The position numbers and the translations under genes are program-made. The notes beneath the pieces were generated by a model. It was not told the DNA's origin. It was given only the letters and a program-made list of their open reading frames with translations, and made no database searches. Positions 12,371 to 24,350 of a DNA stretch of 64,000 nt are shown here, in pieces. Numbering within the stretch: position 1 is the first letter of the stretch; every line of letters starts with the position of its first letter. Source of the stretch: Isoperla grammatica (taxonomy: Eukaryota; Arthropoda; Insecta; Plecoptera; Perlodidae); NCBI GenBank assembly GCA_945910005.1, contig OX246743.1:694122-758121 (forward strand), in the 5' to 3' direction.

Positions 12371-13790
12371 CTAGGAAAACGCTCCGCGTTGACAGATGAG
12401 CGATTTTTTTCAATGTATCAAATCAAATAAATCATTTGCATATCATATTACTCTTTAAAAAATAAAAAATACCTTTATAATAATCATATTATTTTTTTAC
12501 AAGATGGCGGATCAAGTTACAACATTATAACTTAAGTATATTATTTTTGATATGTTGCTAATAAATGCACGAAATATAATTTAAATCCGTTAAGAAGTTT
12601 TCTTTAAAGAAATTAAAACCTTCAAGTTGATGGATTTCCACATAATTTCATTCGACCGTGGTCTACTCAATAGACTCTAATTTATAAACTAATACTATTA
12701 AACCTATCAGTGTATGGAAAGTTCCATAATGTAGATACAGACTATATCTAAAATTTAATATTAATAAATCATACAATAAACCGCTTTTAAATCATAATAA
12801 AAGCTTTTTAATTTGTCGACCAAGTTCGTTGTTAACATTTGCATGTTTGCCGTGAAGGTCATTAAATATAACACGTCATTGTAGCCATTCTATGATAGCT
12901 ATCAAAAATCCAAATACACAGTAAGAAAGGTCTGGCTGCGTAAGCCATTTCGGCAGCATACTATGTGCATCTAGCTTCAATGGTCCGCAAATGCGAATCA
13001 TATCGGTGGAACACTGTAAAAACGAAGAAAATTACTTCCGTAAATAAACAATATTTGATTATAAGATGGCGGTTGAAGCAAAAATTTTGAAACTGTTGTC
13101 GTGTGTTGGTACTATTGATGTGGAGTCCCATATAAAAAATTATTTATATCGGTGTGTAAGTTTTCATTTAATTAAATAAATAACAAAACATGTGTTTCAG
13201 TTGTTAACTTTTTGTAGGTTGGCATCTTACGTCATTGTAGCCTTTTTAAGACAGCTATCGACATTTTAAATAATAACGAGAAAGCTATGATTGCGTACGC
13301 AATTTTTATGTTTGCTATGTGCATCTTACTGCAAAGATCCGCAAATGCGAACGATATCGGTGGAACACTGTAAAAATGAAGAAATTATTGTTGTAAATAA
13401 ACAATATTTTTTTATGACATGACGGGTAAACTTACAATTTTAAAACTATTGTCAAGTGTTAAGACTAATGATGTTAACCTACAAGTGAAACAAAATTAAA
13501 ATCCGTGTGTAAGTTTTAATTTAATTAAATAAATAAACAAATTTTGTTTTTCAGTAATTATTTTTTGGTAGGTTGGCATCTTGACGAATTTTGCTGGTTA
13601 TGTTAACAGCATCGAGTTTAGTGGTTACGAATGTTGCCCGAAAATTTCAGCAAAATACGTCAAGCCGTTTGACCTGTGCGCGACGAACAAAATTTGGCGC
13701 ACATACAGACAGACATACATACAGACACACAGACAAAGCGCCGATCGAGTTGTATGGAGAGATTCACTCCGCTTCGCTACGCTCATCTAA
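12371..13790 (-). mobile_element. Helitron-like copy 9, full length
   Basis: 1420 bp, both termini intact. The AAATA between copies 8 and 9 may be host copy-10 sequence, in which case two insertions 5 bp apart hit the same element; alternatively the pair moved together. Confidence 0.85.
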
Positions 13791-14770
13791 TTATTTTATA
13801 ACAAACATAATTTTTTTACAAGATGGCGGTTTAAGTTACAATCTTAGAATTTGTGTATATTATTTCCCGATATGTTGCTAATAATTACACGAAATATTAT
13901 TTAAATCCGTTAAAAAGTTTTCTTTAAATAAATTAAAACCTCCAAGTTGGTTTTTCAATGGATTTCCGCATAATTGTATTCGACCGTGGTCTACTCGAAA
14001 GGCTCTTATTCATAAACTATTAAAGTTATCTGTGTATAGAAAAGTCCACAATGTAGATACAGGCTAGATCTAAAATGTGATGGTGTTTTATTATACAATA
14101 ATCGCATTTAAAACATAATAAAAGGTTTTTAATTTGTCTACAAAGTTCGTTGTTAACATTTGCATTTTTGCCGTGAAAGTCATAAAACATAACACGCCAT
14201 TGTTGCCATTTTATTAACGTTATCGAAATTCCAAAAGTAGTTTTAGAAAGGTCTCTTTGTACACGCCATTCGCCATGCATAGTATGTGCATCTAACTTCA
14301 ATGGTCCTCAAATGACAATCGTATAAGTGGAGCACTGTAAAGAAACCAATGTAAGTTCCCGTAAATAGAAACTAAATATTTTTTTACTAAATGGCGGTAA
14401 AAGTTATAGGTCCAAAACTTTTATCCAGTGTCGACATTGTTAGTGTCAATATTAATTCAAAACATTATTTAAATCTGTTCATAAGTTTTAATAAACAAAA
14501 AATAAAACTGGATTTTTTTCACTAATTAATTTTTTGCAGGTTGGCATCTTGACGGATTTTGCTGATTATGTTAACAGCATCTAGTTTAGTGGTCACGGGT
14601 GTTGACTTAAAATTTCAGCCAAATCCGTCAAGCCGTTTGACCTGTGCGCGACGAACAAAATTTAGCGCACATACAGACATACATACAGACATACATACAT
14701 ACAGACACACAGACAAAGCGCTGATCGAGTTGTATGGAGAGATTCACTCCGCTTCGCTACGCTCATCTAA
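13791..14770 (-). mobile_element. Helitron-like copy 10, right piece
   Basis: 980 bp resuming copy 10. It has only one roughly 350-bp internal repeat and is the most diverged copy in the array, consistent with being an older host for the nested copies. Ends with a complete terminus at 14770. Confidence 0.75.
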
Positions 14771-14851
14771 TTATTTAATACATACTGTCTACCCACTCAT
14801 AAAAAAAATCTGATTTTCATTGGGAGACGTTATTCCAAGTCAGCATTTACA
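14771..14851. other. 81-bp non-element spacer with mini-hairpin
   Basis: Sequence between copies 10 and 13 that is not part of the element. It contains a 44-bp inverted-repeat unit at 14786-14829 (TGTCTACCCACT to ATTGGGAGACG) that recurs elsewhere in the window. Confidence 0.6.
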
Positions 14852-15039
14852 CTAGGAAAACGCTCCGCGTTGCCAGATGAGCGATTTTTTTAAAAGTTAA
14901 TCAAACATATCATTTGCATATCATATTACTCTTACAACAACAAAAATACCTTTATAATGTACACATGATTTTTCAAAAAGATGGTGGATCAAGTTACAAC
15001 CTTAGAATTTGTGTAAATTATTTGTCGATATGTTGCTAA
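14852..15039 (-). mobile_element. Helitron-like copy 13, left piece
   Basis: Full CTAG end, then 188 bp up to TGTTGCTAA, where copy 11 is inserted. The rest resumes at 17937 with TAACTGCACG. Both edges share the diagnostic variants of copy 4, so they belong to one split element of about 1392 bp. Confidence 0.85.
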
Positions 15040-16448
15040 CTAGGAAAACGCTCCGCGTTGCCAGATGAGCGAGTTGGTTCAATGTTTTAAAGCAAACACA
15101 TCTTTTGAATATCATATTTCTCTTAAAAAAAAAAAAAAACTTAATAATAAACATATGATTTTTTTACAAAATGGCGGAGCAAGTAACAACCTTATTACTT
15201 GTGTATATTATTTCTCGATATGTTTCTAATAAATGCACGAAATATTATTTAAATCCGTTAAGATGTTTTCTTTAAATAAATTAAAACCTTTAAGCGGATT
15301 TTTCAATGGATTTCCGCATAATTTAATTCGACCATGGTCTACTCAATAGGCTCTCATTCATAAACTATTAAAACTATCAGTGTATGGAAAGTTCCATAAT
15401 GTAGATATAGACTATATGTAAAATGTATTATTGTTTTATCATACAAAAACCCGCTTCTATATTATAATAAAAGCTTTTTTATTTGTCTACAAAGTTCGTT
15501 GTTAACATTTGCATTTTTGCCGTGAAAGTCATAAAACATAACACGCCATTGTAGCCATTTTATAACAGCTATCAAAATTCCAAATACATAGTGAGAAAGG
15601 CCTGACTCCCTACGCCATTTCTGCAGCATACTATGTGCATCTAACTTCAATGGTCCGCAAATGCGAATCATATCGGTGGAACACTGTAAAAATGAAGAAA
15701 ATGTCTGCCTTAAATAAACAATATTTGTTTATAACATGGCGGTTCAAGCAACAATTTTGAAACTAATGTCGAGTGTTGGTAGTATTGATGTGGACCTACA
15801 TATAAAAAATCATTAATATCCATGTGTAAGTTTTAATTTAAATAAATAAATAACAAAACACGTGTTTCAGTTGTTAATTTTTTGTAGGTTGGCATCTTAT
15901 GTCATTGTAGCCATTTTATGACAGCTATCGAGATTCCAAATAATAGTTCATAAGTATTGTTACGTACGCTATTTTTGGTGTATACTATGTGCATCTAATT
16001 GCAAAAGTCCGCAAATGCGAATCATATCGGCGGAACACTGTAAAAATGAAGAAATTATTGTTGTAAATAAACAATAATTTTTTTTGACATGACGGGTAAA
16101 CTTACAATTTTGAAACTATTGTCAAGTGTTGAAAATATTGATGTTAACCTACAAGTGAAACATTATTAAAATCCGTGTGTGAGTTTTAATTAAATTAAAT
16201 AAATAAACAAATTTTGTTTTTCAGAAATTAATTATTTGTAGGTTGGCATCCTGACGAATTTTGCTGGTTATGTTAACAGCATCGAGTTTAGTGGTCACAA
16301 ATGTTGACCGAAAATTTCAGCCAAATACGTCAAACCGTTTGACCTGTGTGCGACGAACAAAATTTGGCGCACATACATACGTACACACAGACAAAGCGCC
16401 GATCGAGTTGTATGGAAAGATTCACTCCGCTTCGCTACGCTCATCTAA
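15040..16448 (-). mobile_element. Helitron-like copy 11, full length, nested
   Basis: 1409 bp with both termini, lying inside copy 13. Very close to copy 6 in its first internal repeat. Confidence 0.85.
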
Positions 16449-16510
16449 TAATGGCAGTTTTATTTGAGAATCATTGTCGACACATTCGCTATGGGTCTCG
16501 TGTCATACCA
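16449..16510. other. 62-bp foreign spacer between nested copies
   Basis: Non-element DNA between copies 11 and 12. It is absent from the homologous position in unbroken copy 4, so it is not host copy-13 sequence and probably arrived with the nested pair. Confidence 0.65.
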
Positions 16511-17936
16511 CTAGGAAAACGCTCCGCGTTGACAGATGAGCGATTTTTTTCAATGTATCAAATGAAATAAAACATTTGCATAGCTATCATATTACTCATA
16601 AAAAAAAATACCTTTATAACAAACATATGATTTTTTTACAAGATGGCGGATCAAGTTACAACCTTATTTCTTAAGTATATTATTTCTTGATATGTTGCTA
16701 ATAAATGCACGAAATATAATTTAAATCCGTTAAGAAGTTTTCTTTAAAGAAATTAAAACCTTCAAGTTGATGGATTTCCGCATAATTTCATTCGACCGTG
16801 GTCTACTCAATAGGCTCTTATTCATAAACTATTAAACTTTTCATTGTATGGAAAGTTCCATAATGTAGATACAGACTATATCTAAAATGTAATATTAATT
16901 AATCATACAATTACCCGCTTTTAAATCATAATAAAAGCTTTTTAATTTGTCCAATAAGTTCGTTGTTAACATTTGCATGTTTGCCGTGAAGGTCATTAAA
17001 TATAACACGTCATTGTAGCCATTCTATGATAGCTATCAAAAATCCAAATACATAGTGAGAAAGGTCTGACTGCGTTAGCCATTTCGGCAGCATACTATGT
17101 GCATCTAACTTCAATGGTCCGCAAATGCGAATCATATCGGTGGAACACTGTAAAAACAAAGAAAATTACTTCCGTAAATAAACAATATTTGTTTATAACA
17201 TGGCGGTTAAAGCTACAATTTTGAAACTGTTGTTGTGTGTTGGTACTATTGATGTGGACTCACATATAAAAAATTATTTATATCGGTGTGTAAGTTTTAA
17301 TTTAATTAAATAAATAACAAAACATGTGTTTCAGTTGTTAATTTTTTGTAGGTTGGCATCTTACGTCATTGTACCTATTCTATGACAGCTATCAATATTC
17401 CAAATAAAACTGAACATGTATAATTACGTACGATATGTTTGGTGTAAGATATGTACATCTAACTGCAATAATCCTCAAATGCGAATCATATCGGTGGAAC
17501 ACTGTAAAAATGAAGAAATAATTGTAGTAAATAAACAATATTTGTTTATAACATGGCGGATAAACTAACAATTTTGAAACTTTTTTCAACTATTGGTTTC
17601 GTTGATGTTAATCTACAAGTGAAACATCATTTAAATCCGTTTGTAAGTTTGCATTTAATTAAATAAATAAACAAATTTTGTTTTTCAGTAATTAATTTTT
17701 TGTAGGTTGGCATCTTGACGAATTTTGCTGGTTATGCTTACAGCATCGAGTTTAGTAGTCACAAACGTTTCCCGAAAATTTCAGCCAAATACCTCAAGCC
17801 GTTTGGCCTGTGCGCGACGAACAAAATTTAGCGCACATACAGACATACATACAGACATACGTACAGACATACACACAGACAAAGCGCCGATCGAGTTGCA
17901 TGGAGAGATTCACTCCGCTTCGCTACGCTCATCTAA
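16511..17936 (-). mobile_element. Helitron-like copy 12, full length, nested
   Basis: 1426 bp with both termini, also inside copy 13. Left-end type shared with copies 1, 8 and 9. Confidence 0.85.
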
Positions 17937-19140
17937 TAACTGCACGAAATATTATTAAAATCCGTCAAGAATTAAAACCTTCAAGTTCATTTCAATGGAT
18001 TTCCGCATAATTTCATTCGACCGTGGTCTACTCAAAAAGCTCTTATTCATAAACTATTAAATCTATCAGTGTATGGAAGGTTCCATAATGAAGATACAGA
18101 CTATATCTAAAATGTAATATTAATTAATCATACAATAACCCACTTTTAAATCATAATAAAAGCTTTTTAATTTGTCGACCAAGTTCGTTGTTAACATTTG
18201 CATTTTTGCCGTGAAAGTCATAAAACATAACACGTCATTGTAGCCATACTATGCTAGCTATCAAATTTCCAAATACACAGTGAGAAAGGTCTGACTGCGT
18301 AAGCCATTTCGGCAGCATACTATGTGCATCTGACTTCAATGGTCCGCAAATGCGAATCATATCGGTGGAACACTGTAAAAATGAAGAAATTAATAGCCGT
18401 AAATAAACAATATTTTTTTATAACATGGCGGTTGAAGCTACAATTTTGAAACTATTGTCAAATGTTGGTACTATTGATGTGGACCTACATATAAAAAATA
18501 ATTTCTATCCGTGTGTAAGTTTGAATTAGATTAAATTAATAAAAAAAAAAATGTTTTTCATTAACTCATTTTTTGTAGGTTGGCATCTTACGTCATTGTA
18601 GCCTTTTTATGACAGCTATCGAGATTCCAAATAAAAGTGAGAAAAGGTATGATTGCGTACGCTATTTTTGTGTTTATTATGTGCATCTTACTGCAAAGAT
18701 CCGCAAATGCGAACGATATCGGCGGAACACTGTAAAAATGAAGAAATTATTGTTGTAAATAAACAATATTTTTTTATGACATGACGGGTAAACTTACAAT
18801 TTTGAAACTATTGTCAAGTGTTGAGACTATTGATGTTAACCTGCAAGTGAAACTTAATTAAAATCTGTCTGTAAGTTTTAATTTAATTAAATAAATAAAC
18901 AAATTTTATTTTTCAGAAATTAATTTTTTGTAGGTTGGCATCCTGACGAATTTTGCTGGTTATGTTAACAGCATCGAGTTTAGTATTAACGGGTGTTGAC
19001 CGAAATTTTCAGCCAAATCCGTCAAGCCGTTTGACCTGTGCGCGACGAACAAAATTTGGCGAACACACACACACACACACAGACAAAGCGCCGATCGAGT
19101 TGTATGGAGAGATTTACTCCGCTTCGCTACGCTCATCTAA
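17937..19140 (-). mobile_element. Helitron-like copy 13, right piece
   Basis: Continues copy 13 to the last TTAGATGAG terminus of the array at 19140. Its microsatellite is a short ACACAC run rather than the ACAT/ACAG type. Confidence 0.85.
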
Positions 19141-19179
19141 TAATATCAGAGAGTTCAAGTCAATTCAGAAGTAAAAATA

Positions 19180-19265
19180 AAAAACAGGCCGATCTGGGAA
19201 TCGAACCCTGGCCCTTCTTCTACACTGGAAGTGGACCCACAGGGCTGACGAGACAAACACATCCT
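19180..19265 (-). mobile_element. tRNA-like SINE fragment (family D)
   Basis: On the minus strand a B-box-like GGTTCGATTCC is followed by a T-rich stretch. The same CAGTG/GGGCCAGGGTT arrangement is seen at 56530-56620. No cloverleaf could be closed, so it is not a tRNA gene. Confidence 0.45.
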
Positions 19266-19417
19266 GGCATCATATAAAACGGGAAATATTAGCGAGACAG
19301 GTCCTGCCCGCGTGTTGTACACATTCATACACGTGAAAAGTAGTAAAACATCACAAACTTCGAACATACGGCGAGAAAATAATGATTTACGAAAGTGTCA
19401 ACTAGGATTTATCTAGC

Positions 19418-19766
19418 TTAGTTTCCTTGGCTGTGTCGTCGACCCCAGACTTATTTCTCTATGGTCGACCTCACGCAGGTCGAACTTATAGTTTCCTTGG
19501 CTGTCTCGTCGACCCCAGACTTATTTCTCTATGGTCGACCTCACGCAGGTCGAACTTATAGTTTCCTTGGCTGTCTCGTCGACCCCAGACTTATTTCTCT
19601 ATGGTCGACCTCACGCAGGTCGAACTTATAGTTTCCTTGGCTGTCTCGTCGACCCCAGACTTATTTCTCTATGGTCGACCTCACGCAGGTCGAACTTATA
19701 GTTTCCTTGGCTGTCTCGTCGACCCCAGACTTATTTCTCTATGTTCGACCCCACGCAGGTCGAACT
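19418..19766. repeat. 70-bp tandem repeat, five copies
   Basis: Five nearly identical 70-bp units, each containing two GTCGAC palindromes and a TCGACCTCACGCAGGTCGA stem-forming segment. The last unit has GTTCGACCCC instead of GGTCGACCTC. Open frames across it are a by-product of repetition (70 is not a multiple of 3). Confidence 0.95.
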
Positions 19767-20764
19767 CGCCGGGAAATAAAAATGATGGTCCATAGAAAAT
19801 GTAATCCTCTTACATATTTTTATGACAGTTGCGAAGTATCAATGAGAAAAACACTTTCAATATTGAAAATTCTCATTTGAAAAAACACAACTTGTTATTG
19901 AAACTTGTCAACACAGAGCATTGACCTCACAGGGGAGGTAGAAGGAAGTCTCACTACTTAGACATTGTCAAATGAATGTGTTTTAGTAATACCAAAGATT
20001 ATAAACCCTTTAAAATCTTTGGTAATACCTTAGAACGCTGCACAATGTTGAAAAAGTGAATAAATGAGTATTAACTATAACATTAAATGTCGTCAAAACT
20101 GAACACTGAATTAAACAAGTTTAAAATATTTTAATATTTACGACTGTTATTCTGGAAGCTAATTAAAGCATTATTAATTAATTGGTTTCCAAAATGATAA
20201 CCGTAATGATTGAAATTTTGTTAATCCACTTTTTTCTTATGAAACTAAATGTTATTTCAGCGATTTAAATAGTTGAGACTCGTCTTTACCGCTGAGTTAA
20301 CCACCCTTATGAATCCAACCCCCTTGAGAGCCCGACAGGGAAGCGAGTCTCAACTTCGTCCTCCAAACTATCCTAGCCACTAATTGCTCTCTGGGGTGTT
20401 TCCCCGCTCAAGTTAGCCTCTAGTTAAACACACACTCATGTTAACTAGGCGGTGAATAAACTTGCCTCCATAAGTCAAGATATCCATCACACTCCATTGG
20501 ACACCGCGTTTTACCTCTGTATCCACCTCACTCTCTTTAAAAGGACCAAGGCCGGTGGAATAGCCCAAGAAAATACAAATTACTATATTGATTACACTCA
20601 TTTAAAGTTCAAAATCAGAACGTTAAAAGCAAACGAACAAAAAGGAAAAATATTTAGAGGCTCACTTGTTCGTTTCATACTCAATATGACCGATAATTGA
20701 AACCTATCTAGTTATACAACCATCATAATCCCTCCCCTCCTCCCCTCCGCCCCTAACTGGCTAC
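19767..20764. other. Unique sequence, no gene seen
   Basis: AT-rich. It holds an imperfect hairpin at about 19986-20028 (TAATACCAAAGATT against AATCTTTGGTAATA) and nothing else recognisable. Confidence 0.5.
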
Positions 20765-20850
20765 CCCTCACGACAACCCCGGCGATGTGTGACGTATCAT
20801 GACCCAGTTGTTAAATGTGTTGTTAAACCAAAGAAATACAATCAATCAAT
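20765..20850 (+). mobile_element. SINE/LINE 3' tail fragment
   Basis: Contains GTTGTTAAACCAAAGAAATACA followed by CAATCAATCAAT. A comparable tail (CGAGTACGTCGTT then A-rich) occurs at about 28010, 32811 (reverse), 27085 (reverse) and 50090. It resembles the 3' end of invertebrate SINEs; the assignment is by pattern only. Confidence 0.4.
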
Positions 20851-21354
20851 GTTAATGATTGACTGGCGGGTACGAGGTTACTGGCCGACAGTGTACGATG
20901 CAGCTCTGCAGAAAGAGGCCAACGGACATGTATTTTTCTTTCTTCTGTTTATTTTCACTTTACTCCTTATATTGTTTTTTCAGTTTTCTTTTGTTTTCAG
21001 TTTTCAGTTTTTTTTTGTTCACTTCTTTTATTTATCTCTCTTTTTTGTACTATACTGTGATTATACTTGTATTTCTGTTATGTCAAATAACAAATTCGTT
21101 TCTTTCTTATACCAGACATTTCTTTCTTCACATTTCATGCTTTTTATTTTATTTCTGTATAGGTCTACAATAACGTTTGTTCATCATGCTGTCTCTATTG
21201 CTACATTTATTTGATTTATGTGCGTTGTTTTTATACATAGTTTTCATTCTAGAATACAAAGTCATATTGATTGTTATCCTCTGTAAATCAGTCTAATAGC
21301 ATATCCACTAATGAATGTGATGCCCGGTGAATGTATAATCGCACTCCACCACAA
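20851..21354. other. T-rich unique stretch, no gene
   Basis: Long T/TTC-rich sequence. Two overlapping open frames of 104 and 141 codons come from the T richness (mostly Phe, Leu, Ser) and show no domain. Confidence 0.5.
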
Positions 21355-21375
21355 TGACGGGCGGTCACAGGGGGT

Positions 21376-21391
21376 GGGGGGGGGGGGGGGG
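21376..21391 (+). repeat. Poly-G tract (16)
   Basis: An uninterrupted G run, one of about a dozen long G or C runs in the window. Confidence 0.9.
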
Positions 21392-21539
21392 CACAGGAGC
21401 ACACAACATACATTACACTGATTTACAATAGTTGCACTTGGGATGCCGAATAACATTACATCACCCGGTGGGCGGGGCAACAGATAAGTTACGCCAATCA
21501 CACGGCCCCTCCCACAAGCCCTGCATGCATGGACTGATA

Positions 21540-21596
21540 AGCTGGTGTGAGCCCTGTAACGGGTATTGTTACGCAAAACTAAAACATTATTATTGT
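21540..21596 (+). mobile_element. 3' fragment of SINE family A
   Basis: GCTGGTGTG, CCCT, AACGGGTATT and a following ATTATTATT correspond to the last 55 bp of the full-length SINE at 50891-51155. Confidence 0.6.
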
Positions 21597-21630
21597 CTAT
21601 TACCGGCAGAGGTACCCTCCCTCCCTCCCT

Positions 21631-21648
21631 CCCCCCCCCCCCCCCCCC
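21631..21648 (+). repeat. Poly-C tract (18)
   Basis: C run following CCCTCCCTCCCT. Confidence 0.9.
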
Positions 21649-21654
21649 TCGACA

Positions 21655-21945
21655 TAACGTTGCCAATGTCGTGGAGCGCCGGCTTTTCCTTTCAACCCTT
21701 CTTGAAAGTGTTTCGAAACCTTTTTATCTCTAATTTAGACTTCAAGTGGCAATAACGCCCTGATAGCCCAGTCGGGAATAAAGGCTGCTGTAACGAAGCA
21801 GGTGATTCTACTAACTACAATGAAAACATTAGTCCATGTGGCCTGTGTTCAGTGTTTGAAGAGTATGGCCAATGTTTTTGTTGTTGCTTTCTGTGTGTGG
21901 GAGAGACTGGCTATGGCGCTGTCTGTCCGTCGTCAGCGATGACTG
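21655..21945. repeat. Dispersed repeat X, copy 1
   Basis: About 280 bp aligning to 30660-30935 through many blocks, for example CCTTCTTGAAAGTGTTT, GGGAATAA, GAAGCAGGTG and GGGAGAGACTGGCTATGG. Identity is roughly 70-75% by eye. No terminal repeats or coding were found, so the class is unknown. Confidence 0.7.
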
Positions 21946-22102
21946 CAAGGAAACCGCTCTACGAAATAGAGCAACAAAATGATCTAGGATCCTGAGACTG
22001 AGTTCATCGCGGTCCTCTAAATCTTCAATGACAACAATTCGGGTGGTTTATATTAACCTTGTTTTTTGATTCTTGTACATTGTTTTCGTTGATGATTTAG
22101 AG

Positions 22103-22571
22103 CAGGCCTGGGCAACCTTCCTGACCTTTCAATCCGGCCCGCAAACCTGTGTGACTGTGAAGACATCATTATAAATAGCCCGCAGTTTGGTTTTGAAAAA
22201 AAGTTTAAATTTTATGTATCAGTCTTGAAATTGTTGAGTGTGTGGCCTTTTATCGACTGTGAAATCACAATAAATAAATTAATATTCAAATTTTAAATTG
22301 AAAATTCACACAAAATTAACCTTGCTCGCTTGTACAGATCGTTGTAAATGCTGTCTTGAGGATAAAAATAGCGCAAAATGTTTCGCCTCTAAAGAGACTG
22401 GGGCTCTGCCCCAGACCCCTTGCAACCCACGTATCTAGACACCTCTAAGTTTGCTACAGATGCTGTTTGTCCCGTTCTTCACTTTTAAAATATGGACGCA
22501 CTAATAACTTGGCCAGCATCACACAGAAAATCAAAATTTGGCCCACGGATGAAAAAGGTTGTCCCAGCCTG
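22103..22571. mobile_element. hAT non-autonomous transposon with 8-bp TSD
   Basis: 469 bp with terminal inverted repeats CAGGCCTGGGCAACCTT and, at the right end, GGTTGTCCCAGCCTG. It is flanked by a perfect 8-bp direct duplication, ATTTAGAG (22095-22102 and 22572-22579). CAGG ends plus an 8-bp duplication are diagnostic of hAT. Subterminal GGCCCGC/GGCCCAC resemble hAT-Charlie elements. It has no transposase ORF. Confidence 0.9.
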
Positions 22572-22579
22572 ATTTAGAG

Positions 22580-23840
22580 GACCGTAACCTACCTAAGGGT
22601 CCTAGATAAATTTTGAAGGCCCCACCCACATCGAGCCGTTGTACCGAGTGTATTTGTTATTTAGGTTGGTGGTACACACAAAACTTTAGAATTAAAGACT
22701 TCGGACGAAGATGAGACACTTTATGCAATGTTAGTATCTTTGAGTTTGGAGCTCTTTGACGAATCCGCGGCCATTTTTATTTGTAGGTTATGAATTTGTT
22801 TAGTAGTACTTCTCTTGACCCTGGTTGTCTACTGAACCTGTACTGAACTAAAGAACCTCATTTGACTCCGTTTTTTCACTTGTGAATTAAGAATTTTGTT
22901 ACTTGAGTTGAAAGTTGGTCAACTCTGTTGGTCACAAGTTAACAAGTGACAAGTCTTTAATTTTTATGTGAATGCATTCATGTGTTTTGTTGATTCAACT
23001 TTGTAGATCGCAAGTTGTAAAATCTACGTAGACCAGGCTTTACGCTGGGCTGGGCTGACTGGGACTCAGTTCCTAGTTGGCTGGCGCAACGACGCTTCCG
23101 GTTGTAACTTAATATATTAGCGCGATACCATAACAGTCGGCGCAACGCGCGGTAAACGAACTGATTTACAATTACAAATCATTACACGTGTGTGTAATTA
23201 GTAATTAGAGTATGTAATTTTGGTAATTTATCCGAACGGAAGTAACAACGGTAAGTTGGAGGGAGAAATTAATCAATTTTATAACATTATAATTTATAAA
23301 TAGCATGAATGCAAACAAATATAAAATACCATTTAGTTTTAGTTTCATTTTGTTAAATGTAATGCCCCCATGAGAAAATAAAGACTAACCTTCCAAACCA
23401 TGCTGTTTATGTTTATTTATGTTTATGTTTATGTTTGTTTATGTAATGAATTATTAGTTATTACTTTTTACGTTTCGCATGTACTAAATACAATTGATTT
23501 CTTATATGCTTCTCAAGGGTAAGATAAGCTGCAAAGAAGGGATATTTAATGTATCATTATATGATTGGTTGATACCTGACACATGGCTGGTGACGTCATT
23601 CCCCGGTTTTCCCGCCATAAATGTGTGAAACTCTCAGTTCATTTGTATAAACGAAAATTTATTCTTTCGAAATGAAATTTTTTGTTCAGAAAGTTGATCC
23701 TTATCTAATTAAATAACATTAAAAATCACATGCAAATACCCCGCTGGCACCATTAACTAGCCGTACATAAGTGATGCATAATTACATTAAAATGTAACTG
23801 GAGCTCGACTTGATACGTTTGCAAGTGTTTGCACCATTTA
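22580..23840. other. Unique AT-rich sequence
   Basis: No coding region recognised. It contains one CRE octamer at 23591-23598 and a TTTATGTTTATG simple-sequence patch at about 23405-23440. Confidence 0.5.
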
Positions 23841-23844
23841 CAGT

Positions 23845-24350
23845 TAATTTAAAAAGTTTAGCTTTGAAATTGAAACATTGACCTCTAAAAGTATCAAAAT
23901 TATATTTTCTTAATTTTTCCGCCACCGGTACCGTTAATATTGCTACTTTAATCCACTTCACGTCGAACTTTATTACGGTTCAAGAAGGCACTTTAGTGTA
24001 CAACCTAAGCTATACATTTTCATTTGCATTATCTTTATTGGTCTTTTGTATATAAATGTTTTAATCGACCGGTACATATCAACTTTTCGTACCGGTAGAT
24101 TAAAACAATGATAAACAAAGAACATTAAAGATAATGCATCTAAATATACCAAAGATTATAGACCAAACTACGTGCTTGAACCGCAATAACATTGCTCATC
24201 ACATCACTTAACTTTTACGAAACATAGTTCGACGTAAAGTGGATTAAAGTAGCAATATTGCCGGTACCAGCGGCTTAAAAATTAAGAAAAAAATTATTTT
24301 TGTACTTTCAGTGGTCAATGTTCCAATTTCAAGTTAAACTTGTGTGTTAT
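23845..24350. repeat. Large imperfect palindrome of about 500 bp
   Basis: The left arm (from about 23850) contains CATTGACC, TTCTTAATTTTT, ACCGGTACCG, AATATTGCTACTTTAATCCA and CACGTCGAAC. The right arm contains these as reverse complements in reverse order, ending near 24345. The centre (TTTTAATCGACCGGTAC, then GTACCGGTAGATTAAAA) is at about 24058-24107. Pairing is strong in the outer and central blocks with unpaired internal stretches. It could be a foldback or MITE-like element, or an inverted duplication. Confidence 0.8.

Noticed and set aside
1424..19174. Recurrent open frames of 60-97 codons in each Helitron-like copy as a gene family
   Set aside because: The frames are open because copies are recent and similar; one copy has a stop, the microsatellite shifts the frame, and no domain or consistent start context exists.
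20789..21214. 141-codon membrane-like protein
   Set aside because: Hydrophobicity comes from a T-rich tract; an overlapping frame is equally open, and there is no homology or conserved motif.
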